Shown here: piece after piece, positions 1 through 10,828 of the stretch
Layout of the letters: each line of letters starts with the position of its first letter
Position numbering within the stretch: the first letter of the stretch is position 1
Assembly: GCF_030272615.1 (NCBI RefSeq)
Contig: NC_081406.1
Coordinates: 192,597,891 to 192,661,890 of the forward strand
Origin: Cryptomeria japonica
Lineage: Eukaryota > Streptophyta > Pinopsida > Cupressales > Cupressaceae
Direction: 5' to 3'
Length of the DNA: 64,000 nucleotides
Notes under the pieces: generated by a model
Database searches by the model: none
The model's input: only the letters and a program-made list of their open reading frames with translations
What the model was told of the DNA's origin: nothing
Program-made: the position numbers and the translations under genes

Positions 1-275
1 AAAAAAAATTCAAGGTAATTTATTGATAGTAGTAACAAAAAGTTTTATTCCGCTATCTTATATGCTTTGATGAATGTCCATACATAGAGTCTGTTAATAT
101 CTTAAGGTTTGGGGCATGTTAATATCTTAGGGTTCAGGGACTAAATTTCTGTGATACTGTGTATTCTTCATTGTCACATTTACTGCTTGCAACTTCAATC
201 AGAATGGAGTTATTAAAACAGAGATTTGATAAAACTATATATATATACATACGTACATGTGTATATATTTATACA

Positions 276-390
<115 letters not shown>

Positions 391-492
391 CAAAGTGAAC
401 AATTGTCATGTGTGTGTATATATATATACATGTATATATGCGTACATGTGTGTATTTATATAGATGTATACATGCCTATATATATATATAAT

Positions 493-2340
493 ACTTGTCA
501 AAGTGAACAGGTGTCTTGTAGACTGAAAGTAGTCAAGTCCACAAACAGTTAAACAACATAAACAAAGAAACAACCCTGCAAGCACACCACGCGGGAAAAA
601 TAAGCACACTATAAAACAATGCATTACAAATTAAAAAAAACTTCAAAATAAACACCCAACGTTCCGCTAAAATTTGCAAAGCAAAATATTTTCGAGAACA
701 ACAAAACAAATTACATTTTAGGGTTCCAAGCGGCCATAAAGAACACCGACATTCATCGAGACCATTCCAAACGAAAACATTAAAGAAAATTAACAAATAT
801 CGTGTTCGAAATAGAACCTTAAACTATTGATGCTGATTAAAACTTAAATCGATAAATATCTGCAAAGTGCAAAACCAAACTAAAATCGTTTTAACCTACA
901 ACACAATTTAATCCACAACACAATGCCCAAAACCTAAATACCTATCAAAGTGAATAGGTTCCTTGCAGATTGAAAGTAATCACGTCCACAAACAGTTAAA
1001 CAACATAAACAAAGTAACAACCCTGCAAGCACACCGCGGGAAAAAATAAGGAAACTATAAAAAAAATAAGGACACTATAAAATAATGCATTACAAATTAA
1101 AAAAACTTTAAAATAAACTAAACAGTTACCTTGCAAAGTAAAACCATTCAGGACGAGAAGGTCAGAAACAAGCGCAACAAAACAGTCGACATTCATGCAC
1201 ACCGCTGGGGACGAAAACATTAAAGCAAATTAAGAAATATCGTATTCGAAATAAAACCTTAAACTATTGATGTTGATTAAAACTTAAATCAATAAATATC
1301 TACAAACTACAAAACCCAACTAAAACCCTTTTAACCTACAACAAAATGCACACAAACCGAAAGTGTTTCATAAACCATTGCTTAAACCCAACTCAATATT
1401 AATTTGCAAACTAGAAAAGGGAACTCAATAAATTTCCCGAAACAACCCATTTCTTATGTTAAAAGCCTTTTAACCCACAACACAATGCGGAAAAGCTAAA
1501 TACTTGTGCCTTGCAGACTGAAAGTAGTCATGTCCACAAACATTTAAATAACATAAACAAAGTAACAACCCTGCAAGCACAGCATGAGAAAAAATAAGCA
1601 CACTATAAAACAATGAATTACAAAGTAAAAAGACTTTAAAATCAAATAAACACTTACCTTGCAAAGTAAAACCATTCACGGTGTGAAGCTCACAAACAAG
1701 CCCAACAAAACACTCAGAGCCAGAAGAAAACCTAACTCGACGACTATAGCCAACGTTATGCGAAAACTCAACGACTATACCTGTGCCTTGCAGACTGAAA
1801 GTAGTCACGTCCACAAACAATTAAACAACATAAACAAAGAAACAACCTTGCAAGCACACGATGAGAAAAAATAAGCGCAGTATAAAACAATGCATTACAA
1901 ATTAAAAAAACTTTAAAATAAAAGAAACACTTACCTTGCGAAGTAAAACCATGCACAACGTGAAGCTCAGAAATAAGCCCAACCAAACAGTCACAGCCAG
2001 AAGAAAACCTAACTCGACGACTATATCCAACATTATGTGAAAATTTGTAGAGCAAAATATTTCCGAGAACAACAAAACAAATTACATTTTAGGGTTCCAA
2101 GCGGCCATAAAGAACGTCGACATTCATGCACACCCTTGGGGACGAAAACATTAAAGACAACGTCGCTTCGAAAAAAGAGCGCATGCACAGACGACACGGC
2201 AAGCGGACAACTGACGACGAAAAAGGACACCGAAGCGACACGTCAGCACGCGGGGTAAAACGCCGGCCAAAGCACACGTCAGCACGTGGGGGAAAATGCC
2301 GGAGGCAAGACATTCCAGCGGTCGCTAGAATGTCTTGTAC
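493..2340 (-). repeat. Four diverged tandem modules with splice-like junctions
   Basis: Four related modules start near 493, 941, 1502 and 1780. Each opens with a block like CTTGCAGACTGAAAGTAGTC, then about 100 bp of conserved A-rich sequence containing a block like AACAACCCTGCAAGCACA. On the minus strand the second, third and fourth modules read as an exon-like end CTTTGCAAG followed by GTAAG or GTAAC, then a T-rich stretch of about 140 bp, then TTTCAG. This resembles a short intron with donor and acceptor. The flanking minus-strand frames translate to related peptides in the third and fourth modules, sharing HNVGYSRRVRFSSG. Modules one and four share another block, around SLWPLGTLKCN. I do not recognise a protein family. 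It could be repeated exons of a decayed gene or a complex satellite. Confidence refers to the repeat structure, not to coding. Confidence 0.75.
2306..2337. repeat. Perfect 10-bp inverted repeat with 12-nt loop
   Basis: CAAGACATTC at 2306-2315 is the exact reverse complement of GAATGTCTTG at 2328-2337. It sits at the GC-richer right edge of the module array, next to a 37-bp direct duplication (about 2239 and 2276) built around GTCAGCACG and AAAAYGCCGG. It could be a hairpin or a decayed element end. Confidence 0.7.
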
Positions 2341-3103
2341 TTTGTAGGCGAGATTCTCCCACTAAAAGCCTATCGACTTAATTATAAACAATGAATTTCA
2401 GTTTTCTTTAATATATAGTGATTTAAAAATTCTAATATACATTGATAATATATGCACGATTCAAAAGAAAAAAGCTAATAAAGGCGATAATATATGTATG
2501 ATTTGAAAGAAAAAGCTTATAGAGGCGATGAAGGATGGATTTTTACTAGATGGCTTAAATCACACACACTAACCTTTGACTTCTAAGCTTAAAAGTGTTA
2601 AACACTCAGAGTTGACTAACAATCTGTAGACTTAATATGTTGCTTAGAGTGTGTTGTTTAAGACTGGCTGATTTTTACTACTAATTAAACGTAGGTAAGA
2701 CTGTCATGAAATTACAAAAAGATCATTTTCATAGCCAGTCATGAAATTCATTCGATTTGGCTTATTTGTTTTAAACAAAAATTCTCCAAAAAAGCATCTA
2801 TGCATGAGTTACTTTTTAAAGTAGATTTACTTAAGGAAAACTTTACCAATTTAAAATAAGCTTACTTTAGTTCTTTTTTCCAAAGAAAAAAACCATTACA
2901 TGTTTTAATAAATCAAACTATTTTATAATTTTTTTTATTATATGAATATTATACTTTTGTTTTTATAAAAGTCTATTTAAAACATGCAATCTTTTTAAAA
3001 TAAAGGTCAATTTTTGTAATCATCGTAAATCTAGAGAGACGATTTTATTTTATTCGTAAAAGCAAGTACTTAATTATGAGAAAACAATAAAGGTGACATA
3101 TGG
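2341..3103. other. AT-rich sequence without recognisable feature
   Basis: No reading frame of useful length, RNA gene or repeat was recognised here. Confidence 0.6.
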
Positions 3104-3134
3104 TCAACATGTTACAACAAGATATGTTACAAAA

Positions 3135-3529
3135 TCAAATTGTAAATTGACCATGAGATTTTGAATGTCCATTGCCATAAACATAAGTTCTATAGACATT
3201 ATGTTTTCTTTGTCCTTTCTTAAGATTTGACACCATGCATAATAGGTTTTGATAAAAATAATTTTCAAAGGTTGTGAGCAAGAAGGGTTCAACTTCATTC
3301 GTTGGAATTTGAAGAGTTGAATTCTTATAACCATTCAACCTATATTTGGGCACTTCTAAATACCCAAGGCTACCTTTTTGGGTGCTATGTATTCCTTTAA
3401 ATTTTTCTAAATTGATTGTCTTATTAGCAACTCTGTTTAGAATGAAAGCATATACAATATTCAACTTTGAAATATTGGCCAATTTAGTGCCATCCCTATT
3501 CCTAATAACCTTTACATTTCCATCATAGG
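3135..3529 (-). pseudogene. Unidentified open frame truncated by an LTR insertion
   Basis: The minus strand is open from 3575 down to 3135, but the portion right of about 3530 belongs to the copia LTR that starts there. The native part is therefore about 130 codons and lacks its N-terminus. Its composition is protein-like, with no low-complexity runs; motifs include YDGNVKVIRNRDGTKLANIS and, further on, KGSLGYLEVPKYRLNGY. I do not recognise the family and see no signal peptide or membrane segment. It may be a fragment of a host gene or of another mobile element. Whether it was ever expressed cannot be judged. Confidence 0.35.
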
Positions 3530-5546
3530 TGTTGGTAATATGTGTTGTCATTGATGCCAATATAATGTCTGACAATATGTGTTGTCTTTATTGTGTTTTC
3601 ATTGATGATATGGTGATTGAGGCATTGATGATGAAGCTATATGTTGTTAGAGTATGAGGAGATTGTTGGTAGATGATTTCCAATTATTATCGATTAGATA
3701 GGGAACTAATGGCTATTGGTTGCATATACTCAACATTGTGGATGTCCACCTTCTTGGTGTTTGATGTCTACACTTCAATATGATATGTTGATACAAATGA
3801 TGGTGTTGATAATGAGCTTGATGGCAAAGATGGAATGCCGATGATATTTAAATTAGGATTAGATGCATGACAATGGATGTGATTGTATTTGTGTTTGTTG
3901 GAGAATGGTGTTTATAATTCTTGATTATTCCCGAGTGAGAAAATAATGTTTCCCAAAATATTGTGGTCCTCGGAAGACTGATGAAGTGAGTTGGTACAAA
4001 TATATGCTGATGATAGTCTAGAAGAATGCTCCACATTCCTCTGCACTTGATGATATGGTATTGCAAACTTTAACTTAATGTTTTTGCTCTATGGACATTG
4101 TACTCCTATCCTTTCAAGTCCTTCATGTTGTAGCTAATGTGGTTGGTGATTACAATTTGCTGACAATCTAACTGTCTATTAGAATTGGTCCAAATAATTC
4201 TCCACATTTATTTGCATTGATGTTTCAGGGGTTGCAACTTGGAGGATGTGTTCATAATTTCTGTACTATTTCATAGTTCAAGTTTTAGGTGATGGTGTTG
4301 TCTACAAGAGTTGATAATGGCGTTCTGTTCATGACTGGTCTATCTAGCCCTCCAGAATGAAGTGTTTTGTATCAGTTGTGTTGTGATAGTGTGATTTTGA
4401 TGTGACAAGGAAAAATATGTATTTGGGAATATTGTTGGATATTCAAGGAACATCCTTGCATGCTCCACATGATGCTAGAAGATCTATTCTTTGTTGCATT
4501 AATTCTGATGTTTGTGTTTCAAGGGAACTTCTCTGGTTTGGCCAATGAGATTTGTTTTGTTGCTTAGAGTGTATCCTTGGGAACCTCCACTTGCATTGAA
4601 GGTTGTGTTATTCTGTATTTGGGTCCTACTTTGGCATGTGGGGATCCAAATTGAGTTAATTCATTTGGAGAATAGGCTTTTGGGTTGACTAGTTGTATGC
4701 TACATGGTTCATCTACATGTTACCCTATTGCCAACTTTGGAAGATGTGTGATAGCATGTGAATTGGTCGAGATAGCTTAGAAAGAAGTTATATGATACCT
4801 TTAGGTCCTCATCTCCTATATTGGACTATTTTTACCACAAATATATTTTGGTGGCCAACTTGATAGGACCTATGTTTGTCCTCTGCTCTGGCCGACCTAA
4901 TTGATGTTTGCAATGAAGAAGATGATATATATAGAAGATCAAATTGGTGTTGATTGTGTGGATCAATATGTATGTTGTGCTTACATGATTATAGCATTTG
5001 CAGAGTCAATGATGCAAAGTTGAGGCAAAATAAGTGTGTGGTGATTTCTTTGAAGTTGGTTGCTTGAGATAGAGGCCCAAGAACAACTTCATACTTGGAG
5101 ATTATTGGAGGTAGTATTGTTGAAGGCCTATTCATATTGATTCATATACTCATGTACCTTGCTCAGAGATAGTGAGTCTCCTCTGTAAGTTTTGTATCTT
5201 ACCTTGAGGCAGTGCATCTCAGCGTGCAAGTCCCTTGTATCTTGCGTTGGGGTAGTGCACCTTAGCTTGCAAGTCCTTCAGGGAGTAGTGTGCTTTCTTG
5301 GCAATGAGACTAAAATTATATTGTAATCTTATTCATATATTGTGAGTTGAATCTCACCATGGTTTTTTTGTGTTTGGGTTTTCCATGTAAATCTAGTGTT
5401 CTCTTGTGCATGGTGTTAATTGTTTTTATCTTTCATTTTTGTTGATAATATTAAGGTAAAATTGGTATTAAATTGTGGTATAAAGTTTAAGTGTTTGATC
5501 AAGATTGATTCACCCCCATTCTCACAGTCTTGGGGTGTGTTCAACA
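3530..5546 (+). mobile_element. Copia-type 5' LTR (about 2.0 kb)
   Basis: The proposed start TGTTGGTAATATGTG resembles the start of the LTR ending at 30699 (minus strand TGTTGGCAATATG), and both are followed by GTGTTGTCATTGATG. The proposed end is GTGTTCAACA, two bases before a decayed initiator-Met PBS at 5549-5562. The 3' part holds the hairpin with loop ATTCACCCC that two other LTRs in this window share. No partner LTR is visible, so the element is truncated, and no target duplication could be tested. The left boundary is an inference from similarity. Confidence 0.65.
5500..5532 (+). promoter_or_regulatory. U5 hairpin with C-rich loop
   Basis: CAAGATTG (5500-5507) pairs with CAGTCTTG (5525-5532) over eight positions with one G-U wobble. 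The 17-nt loop contains ATTCACCCCC. It lies just before the LTR 3' end, the same relative position as at 48960-48984 and, on the minus strand, 26924-26952. Confidence 0.5.
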
Positions 5547-5548
5547 AC

Positions 5549-5562
5549 TAGTATTACAACCA
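5549..5562 (+). other. Decayed primer-binding site (initiator tRNA-Met type)
   Basis: TAGTATTACAACCA matches the Met-initiator PBS TGGTATCAGAGCCA at 10 of 14 positions and lies two bases after the LTR end. Three of the four mismatches are G to A or C to T, consistent with decay of methylated DNA. Confidence 0.5.
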
Positions 5563-5606
5563 AGTTCCTCGAGAAGAAGCTTAGCCACTTGAGGAAGGTC
5601 CAGGAT

Positions 5607-5870
5607 GACACAAGATGGATCTTACAAGATTCCCAAGTTTGATGGCACAAACTACTTCCTTTGGAAGATGAGAATGATCATATTTGATTTATATGGGGTT
5701 TGGTATCTAGAACTCTGTTGTAGATCGTTATACTGCTCCTTGTACTCTAACTACTCCGGAAGAGATCAAAATGCATGAGAATGATGAAAAGGAAAGGAAT
5801 GAAACTCTTGAAGGATTGTTACTTTTGAGTTAAAAGATGAGGCCAAAACATATTATTGAACTTATATTTT
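5607..5870 (+). pseudogene. gag: Copia gag remnant
   Basis: Downstream of the decayed PBS a frame begins MTQDGSYKIPKFDGTNYFLW, which matches the usual start of plant copia Gag (F-x-G-x-N-[YF]-x-x-W). Later pieces contain RYTAPCTLTTPEEIK in a shifted frame. At least one frameshift and several stops break it within 270 bp, and nothing gag-like continues past about 5870. Protease, integrase and RT of this element are absent. Positions 5870-6190 hold AT-rich sequence without a feature. Confidence 0.65.
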
Positions 5871-6190
5871 ATGAATGACATGATGAATTCTAAACTTATT
5901 CGTGACTATTATATTTAGAGGAAATGCATAGTAAATGCTCAGATAAAAATATTTGGATGAAAGTGATTATTCTATTTAAATTTAATAATTTTTCTACATT
6001 TAAGATTTTATTTCTTGTATGCTTCTGGGTGAATTCATGATCATTTGCTCCTTTCTACATGTATTAAATATATTTAGATCATAAGATATTAAATAAGCAA
6101 TATTCTAGGCCTAAGTTGCCTAAGAAAAATATGTTATAGCTATAAATATGTAACAAGATTTATTTCTATTTTATCATGTTATGAACACTT

Positions 6191-6195
6191 GGGAG
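6191..6195. repeat. Target-site duplication GGGAG (left)
   Basis: GGGAG abuts the left LTR; the matching copy is at 12462-12466. A 5-bp duplication is the usual size for copia integrases. Confidence 0.85.
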
Positions 6196-6568
6196 TATAG
6201 GAGTTGAGAAAAACAACCCCACAGTAGCCTGAAGATCTTCTGCAAGCCGAATAACCTGTTACAAGGAGAAGCAATGAAGCAAAATCTGAAGAACAAGAAA
6301 AACATAGGAAAAACTATTCTCCAAACAAGAGAGCTCCAATTCACCAGAAAAAAGTATTGTGAAAAGATGATACAATGAAAAGAAAAATAACCTCTAGTAG
6401 GTCAAGAAACCCTAAAAAGGGAAAACCCTAGGTTTGCACATAATAATTAATTAAAATAATTAATTATATGCACCTAATGTTAGCTTAAGTGTAAAAAGAT
6501 AATTGGAAACTTAAAGAATTAAACAAATAATGTTTAATTAATCAAGTAAAGACCCAATTACTCTAACA
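6196..6568 (-). repeat. 3' LTR of the copia element (373 bp)
   Basis: It is 98.7% identical to 12089-12461 by direct comparison: single differences near 6201, in CCTGTTACAAGG, and in CTAGTAGG, plus two adjacent changes in AGGAGAAGC. On the coding strand it runs from TGTTAGAGTAATTGGG to TCCTATA. It lies immediately left of the polypurine tract. Confidence 0.95.
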
Positions 6569-6580
6569 CCCCCCCTTAAG
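6569..6580 (-). other. Polypurine tract
   Basis: On the minus strand CTTAAGGGGGGG lies directly before the TGTTAGAG start of the 3' LTR, the position where plus-strand DNA synthesis is primed. Confidence 0.9.
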
Positions 6581-6830
6581 CTAGACTTAGGGAGAAGCTA
6601 AAACCTAGAACAACTACTGAAAGCATGAAAGATGGGTCCCGACAACAAGGCCTGATCAGGTACCCAAATACAATGAAATCTCTATGAAATGGAGACAAAG
6701 GAGAAAACCCAGTGGGAAAAAACTCCTCTCCAAAAAGAGATAAAAGAACATGCTGAAAGAAGAAGAAGGAAGGAAGGCCTCATAGAGACCCCCCAAGGAC
6801 AACTTCCTTCACCCCAAGCATAGAGCGCAA

Positions 6831-7510
6831 CTAAAGATAGCGCGACGATGCAAAAGGTTTCGTGAAGATGTCTGCAACCTGCTCAGAAGTGGGAATGTAC
6901 TCCAGAATGAGAACACCATCCTGAATCAACTGACGGATGAAATGCATGTGAAGCTCAATGTGCTTCGTTCCCTGATGCTCTACCGGGTTGCGGGATATAT
7001 GAATAGCACTCTGATTGTCACACCAAAGAACAGTGGGACTATCAGGAGGAAAACCAAACTCAGTCATCAACTATCGAAGCCATAGGATCTCCTGACTAGC
7101 GAGCACAACAGAGCGGTACTCAGCCTCTGTAGATGATAATGCATGAGCAGTCTGCTTCTTGCAAGACCATGTGATAGGACCAGAGCCAAGACAGAAAACA
7201 AAGCCGGAAGTAGACTTCCGATCAGTGACATCACCAGCCCAATCTGAGTCAGTGTAGCCAATAATGTGTGGTTCCCCTGATGTATAATGAATGCCATGAG
7301 AACTAGTGCCCTGAATGTACCTCAAAATACGTTTGGCAGCTTGCCAATGACTCTCATGAGGATCATGGGAGAAGTGAGAGACAAGACCAACCGCAAAGGA
7401 AATATTAGGACGAGTGTGAGTCAGGTACAACAAACTGCCAACCAACTGCCTGTAAAGTGTAGAATCGACTGAAGGAGTGGGACAAGCTGTGGTCAAAACA
7501 ACCCCTGCTG
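6831..7510 (-). pseudogene. pol: Copia RNase H and end of pol
   Basis: This is the C-terminal part of the copia polyprotein. The connection region reads LVGSLLYLTHTRPNISFAVG. RNase H motifs are visible: GYTDSDWAGD, LSSTEAEYRS and LWCDNQSAIH, carrying the expected acidic residues. It ends with QVADIFTKPF, typical of copia, and a TAG at 6831-6833. One in-frame TAG at 7071-7073, after LWLR, stands where relatives usually have Gln. A one-base frameshift near 7510, in a run of G residues, separates it from the RT frame. Apart from these breaks the frame is well preserved. Confidence 0.9.
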
Positions 7511-8095
7511 AAATGGTGTGGGAGTAGGCTTGCAATCAAGCATGCCGAAGCGCTGAAGCATGTCAAGAGAATACTTCTGCTGGTAGAGAGAGATCCCATC
7601 AGAAGACTGAATCACCTGAAGACCAAGGAAATAGTGCAATAGACCGAGATCTGTCATCTCAAACTGATCCATCAAGGCACGCTGAATATGCTGAATCATA
7701 GAGGATGAGCTACCCGTGATGAGAAGATCATCAACATATAGCACAAGAACCAAAATGTCACCCTCAAGAAGCTGAATGTAGATGGTGTGATTAGAATGAC
7801 TGTGGGAGAACCCAATGGAGAGCAAGAAAGAGTCCATCTTCTCATACCAAGCCCGAGGGGCTTGTTTGAGACCATACAATGAACGCCGAAGTCTGCAAAC
7901 CAAAGAACTATCCTGCACAAATCCCTGAGGTTGTTCCATGTAGATTTCCTCTTGTAGATCCCCGTGCAAGAAGGCACTCTTTACATCCATCTGAAAAATA
8001 GGCCAACGCCGAGAAGCTGCAAGAGAGAGTACAAAGCGAATGGAATTCATCTTGGCTACAGGGGCAAATGTCTCGGATTAATCAATACCCTCAAC
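7493..8095 (-). pseudogene. pol: Copia reverse transcriptase
   Basis: RT catalytic motifs are intact: QMDVKSAFLHGDLQEEIYM with the first Asp, and VLYVDDLLITG with the YVDD box. SLYGLKQAPRAWY and MTDLGLLHYFLGLQV are standard copia RT blocks. Stops at 8078-8080 (TAA, in the ID-SETFAPVAKM block where Tyr is usual) and 8096-8098 (TAG, after AKGF-S) cut it off from the upstream frame. The RT module of about 185 residues is therefore readable but not joined to a start. Confidence 0.92.
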
Positions 8096-8821
8096 CTATG
8101 AAAAACCCTTCGCAACAAGATGTGCCTTGTACTTATCAATGGAACCATCAGCAACATATTTAGTGTGATACAACCAGCAACACTCAGCCATCTTTCTGCC
8201 CTTAGGAAGAGGACAAAGATCCCATGTATGATTCCTCATCAAAGAAGAATACTCCTCCTCCATAGCACAATCCCACTCAGGGTGACCTGTCGCCTCTAAA
8301 AACTTCTGAGGATCATCTGAAATAACATGACTCAAAAGACTAGAACCCACTATGTGAGAACGAGTGCGACGAGTATGTGAAGGATCACCAACTAGAGGAC
8401 CTGCCACTGCAACAGTAAGGCGAGCCCACTTGGGCATCTGAGGTGGAGCAGGTGGAGGTGGGGATGATGGGGGTGGGGATGGTGGATCATCAGCACCATC
8501 ATCAGAATCATCCTCAAAAAGATCCTGAAGTGGTGCAATGGCCGGAGTAGGCAGAGGAGTAGACACCGGAGTCGGGGTAACCACTGTGGGAAGACGCTCA
8601 TCAAACTGAACATCCCGTCGAAACAGGACCTCTCTGGAATCAGGATCAAATAACCTGTATGCCTTAACATCCTCACAGTAGCCAAAAAAAATGAGTGGTC
8701 GGCTCTTCCGCTCTATGACTTTCCTCTGAGCATTAGGAATAAAGGCCCATGCCTCATTACCAAATACCCGAAAAAAGGAAACATCAGGCTTGTCATGAGA
8801 CCAAGCCTCCTCAGGAGTCAT
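8096..8821 (-). pseudogene. pol: Copia integrase C-terminus and INT-RT linker
   Basis: The frame begins MTPEEAWSHDKPDVSFFRVF, which matches the end of the copia integrase (the T-P-x-E-x-W block), followed by RPLIFFGYCEDVKAYRLFDP. A low-complexity linker rich in Pro, Asp and Ser follows. EWDCAMEEEYSSLMRNHTWD is the usual entry into RT. A TGA at 8825-8827 separates it from the integrase core; a CGA codon is one likely ancestor. Confidence 0.88.
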
Positions 8822-8824
8822 ATG

Positions 8825-9445
8825 TCAAATAGCCTTGTGAGGCATCCGATTCTGAATATAGTTGGCACAATTGATTGCCTCAGCCCAACAAGATGAATCC
8901 ATGGACCTGGACTGAATCATACAATTCACCATCTCCCGTAAAGTTCTATTCTTGCGTTCAGTGACACCATTCTGTTGAGGGGTGTAGGGAATAGTAAACT
9001 GATGCTGCAAACCATGCTCAGTGCAAAAATCTCTGAAAGCCTGATTCACATACTCCCCCCCATTATCTGTACGTATCCGCCGAATAGAACAACCAGACTG
9101 CTTCTCAACAAATGTCTTGAAGATTCGAAATGAATCAAAGACATCAGACTTGTACTTAAGAAAGTACACCCATGTGCGTTTGGAGAAGTCATCAATAAAT
9201 GTGAGTACATACTTGGCCCCTGAAAAAGAAGGAGTGGGAAATGACATGAGATCACTGTGAATCAACTCCAAGGGTGCCAAAGCATGAGAGGCTCTCCCTT
9301 TCAGAAAGGGATCTCTGTGATGCTTGCCAAGAACACAACCATGACAAACACCATCAGTGCAGGAAATCTGTGGGAGCCCAAGAACAAGTGCTTGTGTACT
9401 CATCTGCTGAAGATATCTGTAATTGACATGGCCCAATCGCTCATG
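8825..9445 (-). pseudogene. pol: Copia pre-integrase and integrase core
   Basis: The frame starts with HERLGHVNYRYLQQ and CHGCVLGKHHRDPF, the zinc-binding HHCC region. The catalytic D, D, E residues are all present, in LELIHSDLMS, IRTDNGGEYV and NGVTERKNRTL. SYIQNRMP-like sequence (NCANYIQNRMPHKA) closes the core. An in-frame TAG at 9446-9448, directly before the HERLGH block, replaces what is probably Trp or Gln. Confidence 0.92.
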
Positions 9446-9448
9446 CTA

Positions 9449-10012
9449 AAGCTTACTCACTGAATCTGCATGTGCTATGAGAGATGAACCTATACCCGAA
9501 GAGGGCTCAAATTCATCAAATCTATAGAGACAAGATGCAGAATCCACACTACCAGAAGCCACAACCAAATTAGGGTCATGGAGGTCCCGAATAACCACAT
9601 CATGTGGTGAGAACTCAACTGTCTTACCAGAGCCAGAGTGGCAAATCTAATAAATGGACAGGAGGTTCGTCGAGATGTCAGGGACAACCAGAACATCCTG
9701 TAGAGTACCCCCATCCAAAGAGACAGAACCTGAACCCAAGACGAAAAGCTGAACTGAGTCACCCACTACAATCTATGAAATACCACAAGAAGCAAGAGAA
9801 GTAACCAACTGTTGAGTGTGTGTCATATGGTGAGAAGCACCAGAATCTAGAATCCAAGTGGACCCAGAGGTCGAAGCTCTAGCAGTGAGAGCATGACCTT
9901 TCCCTGTGGAAGGAGAAGACGCCTGAGGTGAGGAAATGTGATGCTGCTGCATGGCTTCCTCTAAAGCCTCTAATCGTTTCCAACACTTGGAAACTGGATG
10001 TCCGTCCTTTCC
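9449..10012 (-). pseudogene. pol: Copia protease region and end of gag
   Basis: The minus strand contains LDSGASHHMTHTQQL near 9817-9850, the aspartic-protease active site of copia elements, followed by IVVGDSVQLFVLGSGSV and DVLVVPDISTNLLSI. Two in-frame TAG codons lie at 9773-9775 (between GIS and IVVGD) and 9647-9649 (between LLSIY and ICHSGSG); both sit where Gln is common in relatives. Confidence 0.85.
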
Positions 10013-10528
10013 TTAAAAACTGCAAGTGTCTGATGATTTCTTCTTAGTCTTGGAGGAAGACTTACTGGACTGTGAAGATTTATCTTGTTTGGGAGGAACT
10101 GGTTTTGAATCAGACTTAGGAGCAGGCTTGGAGGAATTCTCACTACCTGCAGAAGGCTTTTTCTGCTTCGGTTTCTGCTTCTGTTTGTCCTTCTCCTTAG
10201 AGGACTGAGCAACCAATGCTTTGTTCTTGGAGCCTGAGAGCGTATCCAACTGAGAAAGATGAGATTGCTCACGAGACAAGTGCTCACAAAAGACATCAAA
10301 GCTAGGCATGGTGAAATTAGTACCCAAACCATCCATGGTGGAGTAGAAGGCAGAGGCAAAAAACTGAAAGGGACCCCGAAGCTTCGAAAGAATCAAATGA
10401 ATGCACTCTGTATCGGTCTTGTTCTTTCCACATCCCTAAAGAACAGATCTGGTAGTCTTGAATTTGTTCAAAAAATCCTCAATAGTGGGAAAGGTATCAG
10501 GCAACAATGAAGTCAACTCTGCCTCAAT
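10013..10528 (-). pseudogene. gag: Copia gag, C-terminal half with nucleocapsid
   Basis: This part covers ILSKLRGPFQFFASAFYSTM, a lysine- and serine-rich stretch (KEKDKQKQKPKQKKPSAG), and a zinc knuckle. In the knuckle the first Cys, His and last Cys are visible (CSF, GKDGHPVSKC), but the second Cys position is a TAA stop at 10013-10015. A TAG at 10436-10438 (after TTRSVL) and another at 10529-10531 break it further. The basic stretch would bind RNA in a working Gag. Confidence 0.85.
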
Positions 10529-10828
10529 CTATAATGCCCGAATCTCATTGACCCTCCTGAAGAGAGAATCAAACTTCACCCACATATCCCAAGGAGTAAG
10601 CAACTCATCAAGGTGAAATAGAAGACTGTCAGGGACATGCAAAGCGATCAAACCCATGGCCTCATCCAGCTTGTTCCGGTACATAAGAACCTCATAAGGA
10701 TGGTGAAGGTCTGGCTGAACCTCATCCAATGTAGCCCACAACCCTCGTGACCTGAGAAGCCTTGTGATGTGGGGCTTCCAGGTGTGATAGTTGTGTGAAG
10801 TCAACAACTCAACTGAAGGATCTGCCAT
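10529..10828 (-). pseudogene. gag: Copia gag, N-terminal part
   Basis: It starts at ATG 10826-10828 with MADPSVELLTSHNYHTWKPH, matching the start of plant copia Gag (L-x-x-x-N-Y-x-x-W). WATLDEVQPDLHHPYEV and ALHVPDSLLFHL follow. The frame ends after 99 codons at a TAG at 10529-10531; gag-like sequence continues in the same frame beyond it, so this is a premature stop. Confidence 0.88.

Noticed and set aside
6831-10828. TAG read as Gln (altered genetic code) to explain the stops
   Set aside because: TAA and TGA stops and a frameshift also occur, other elements in the window use TAG as a stop, and CHG deamination is a simpler cause.
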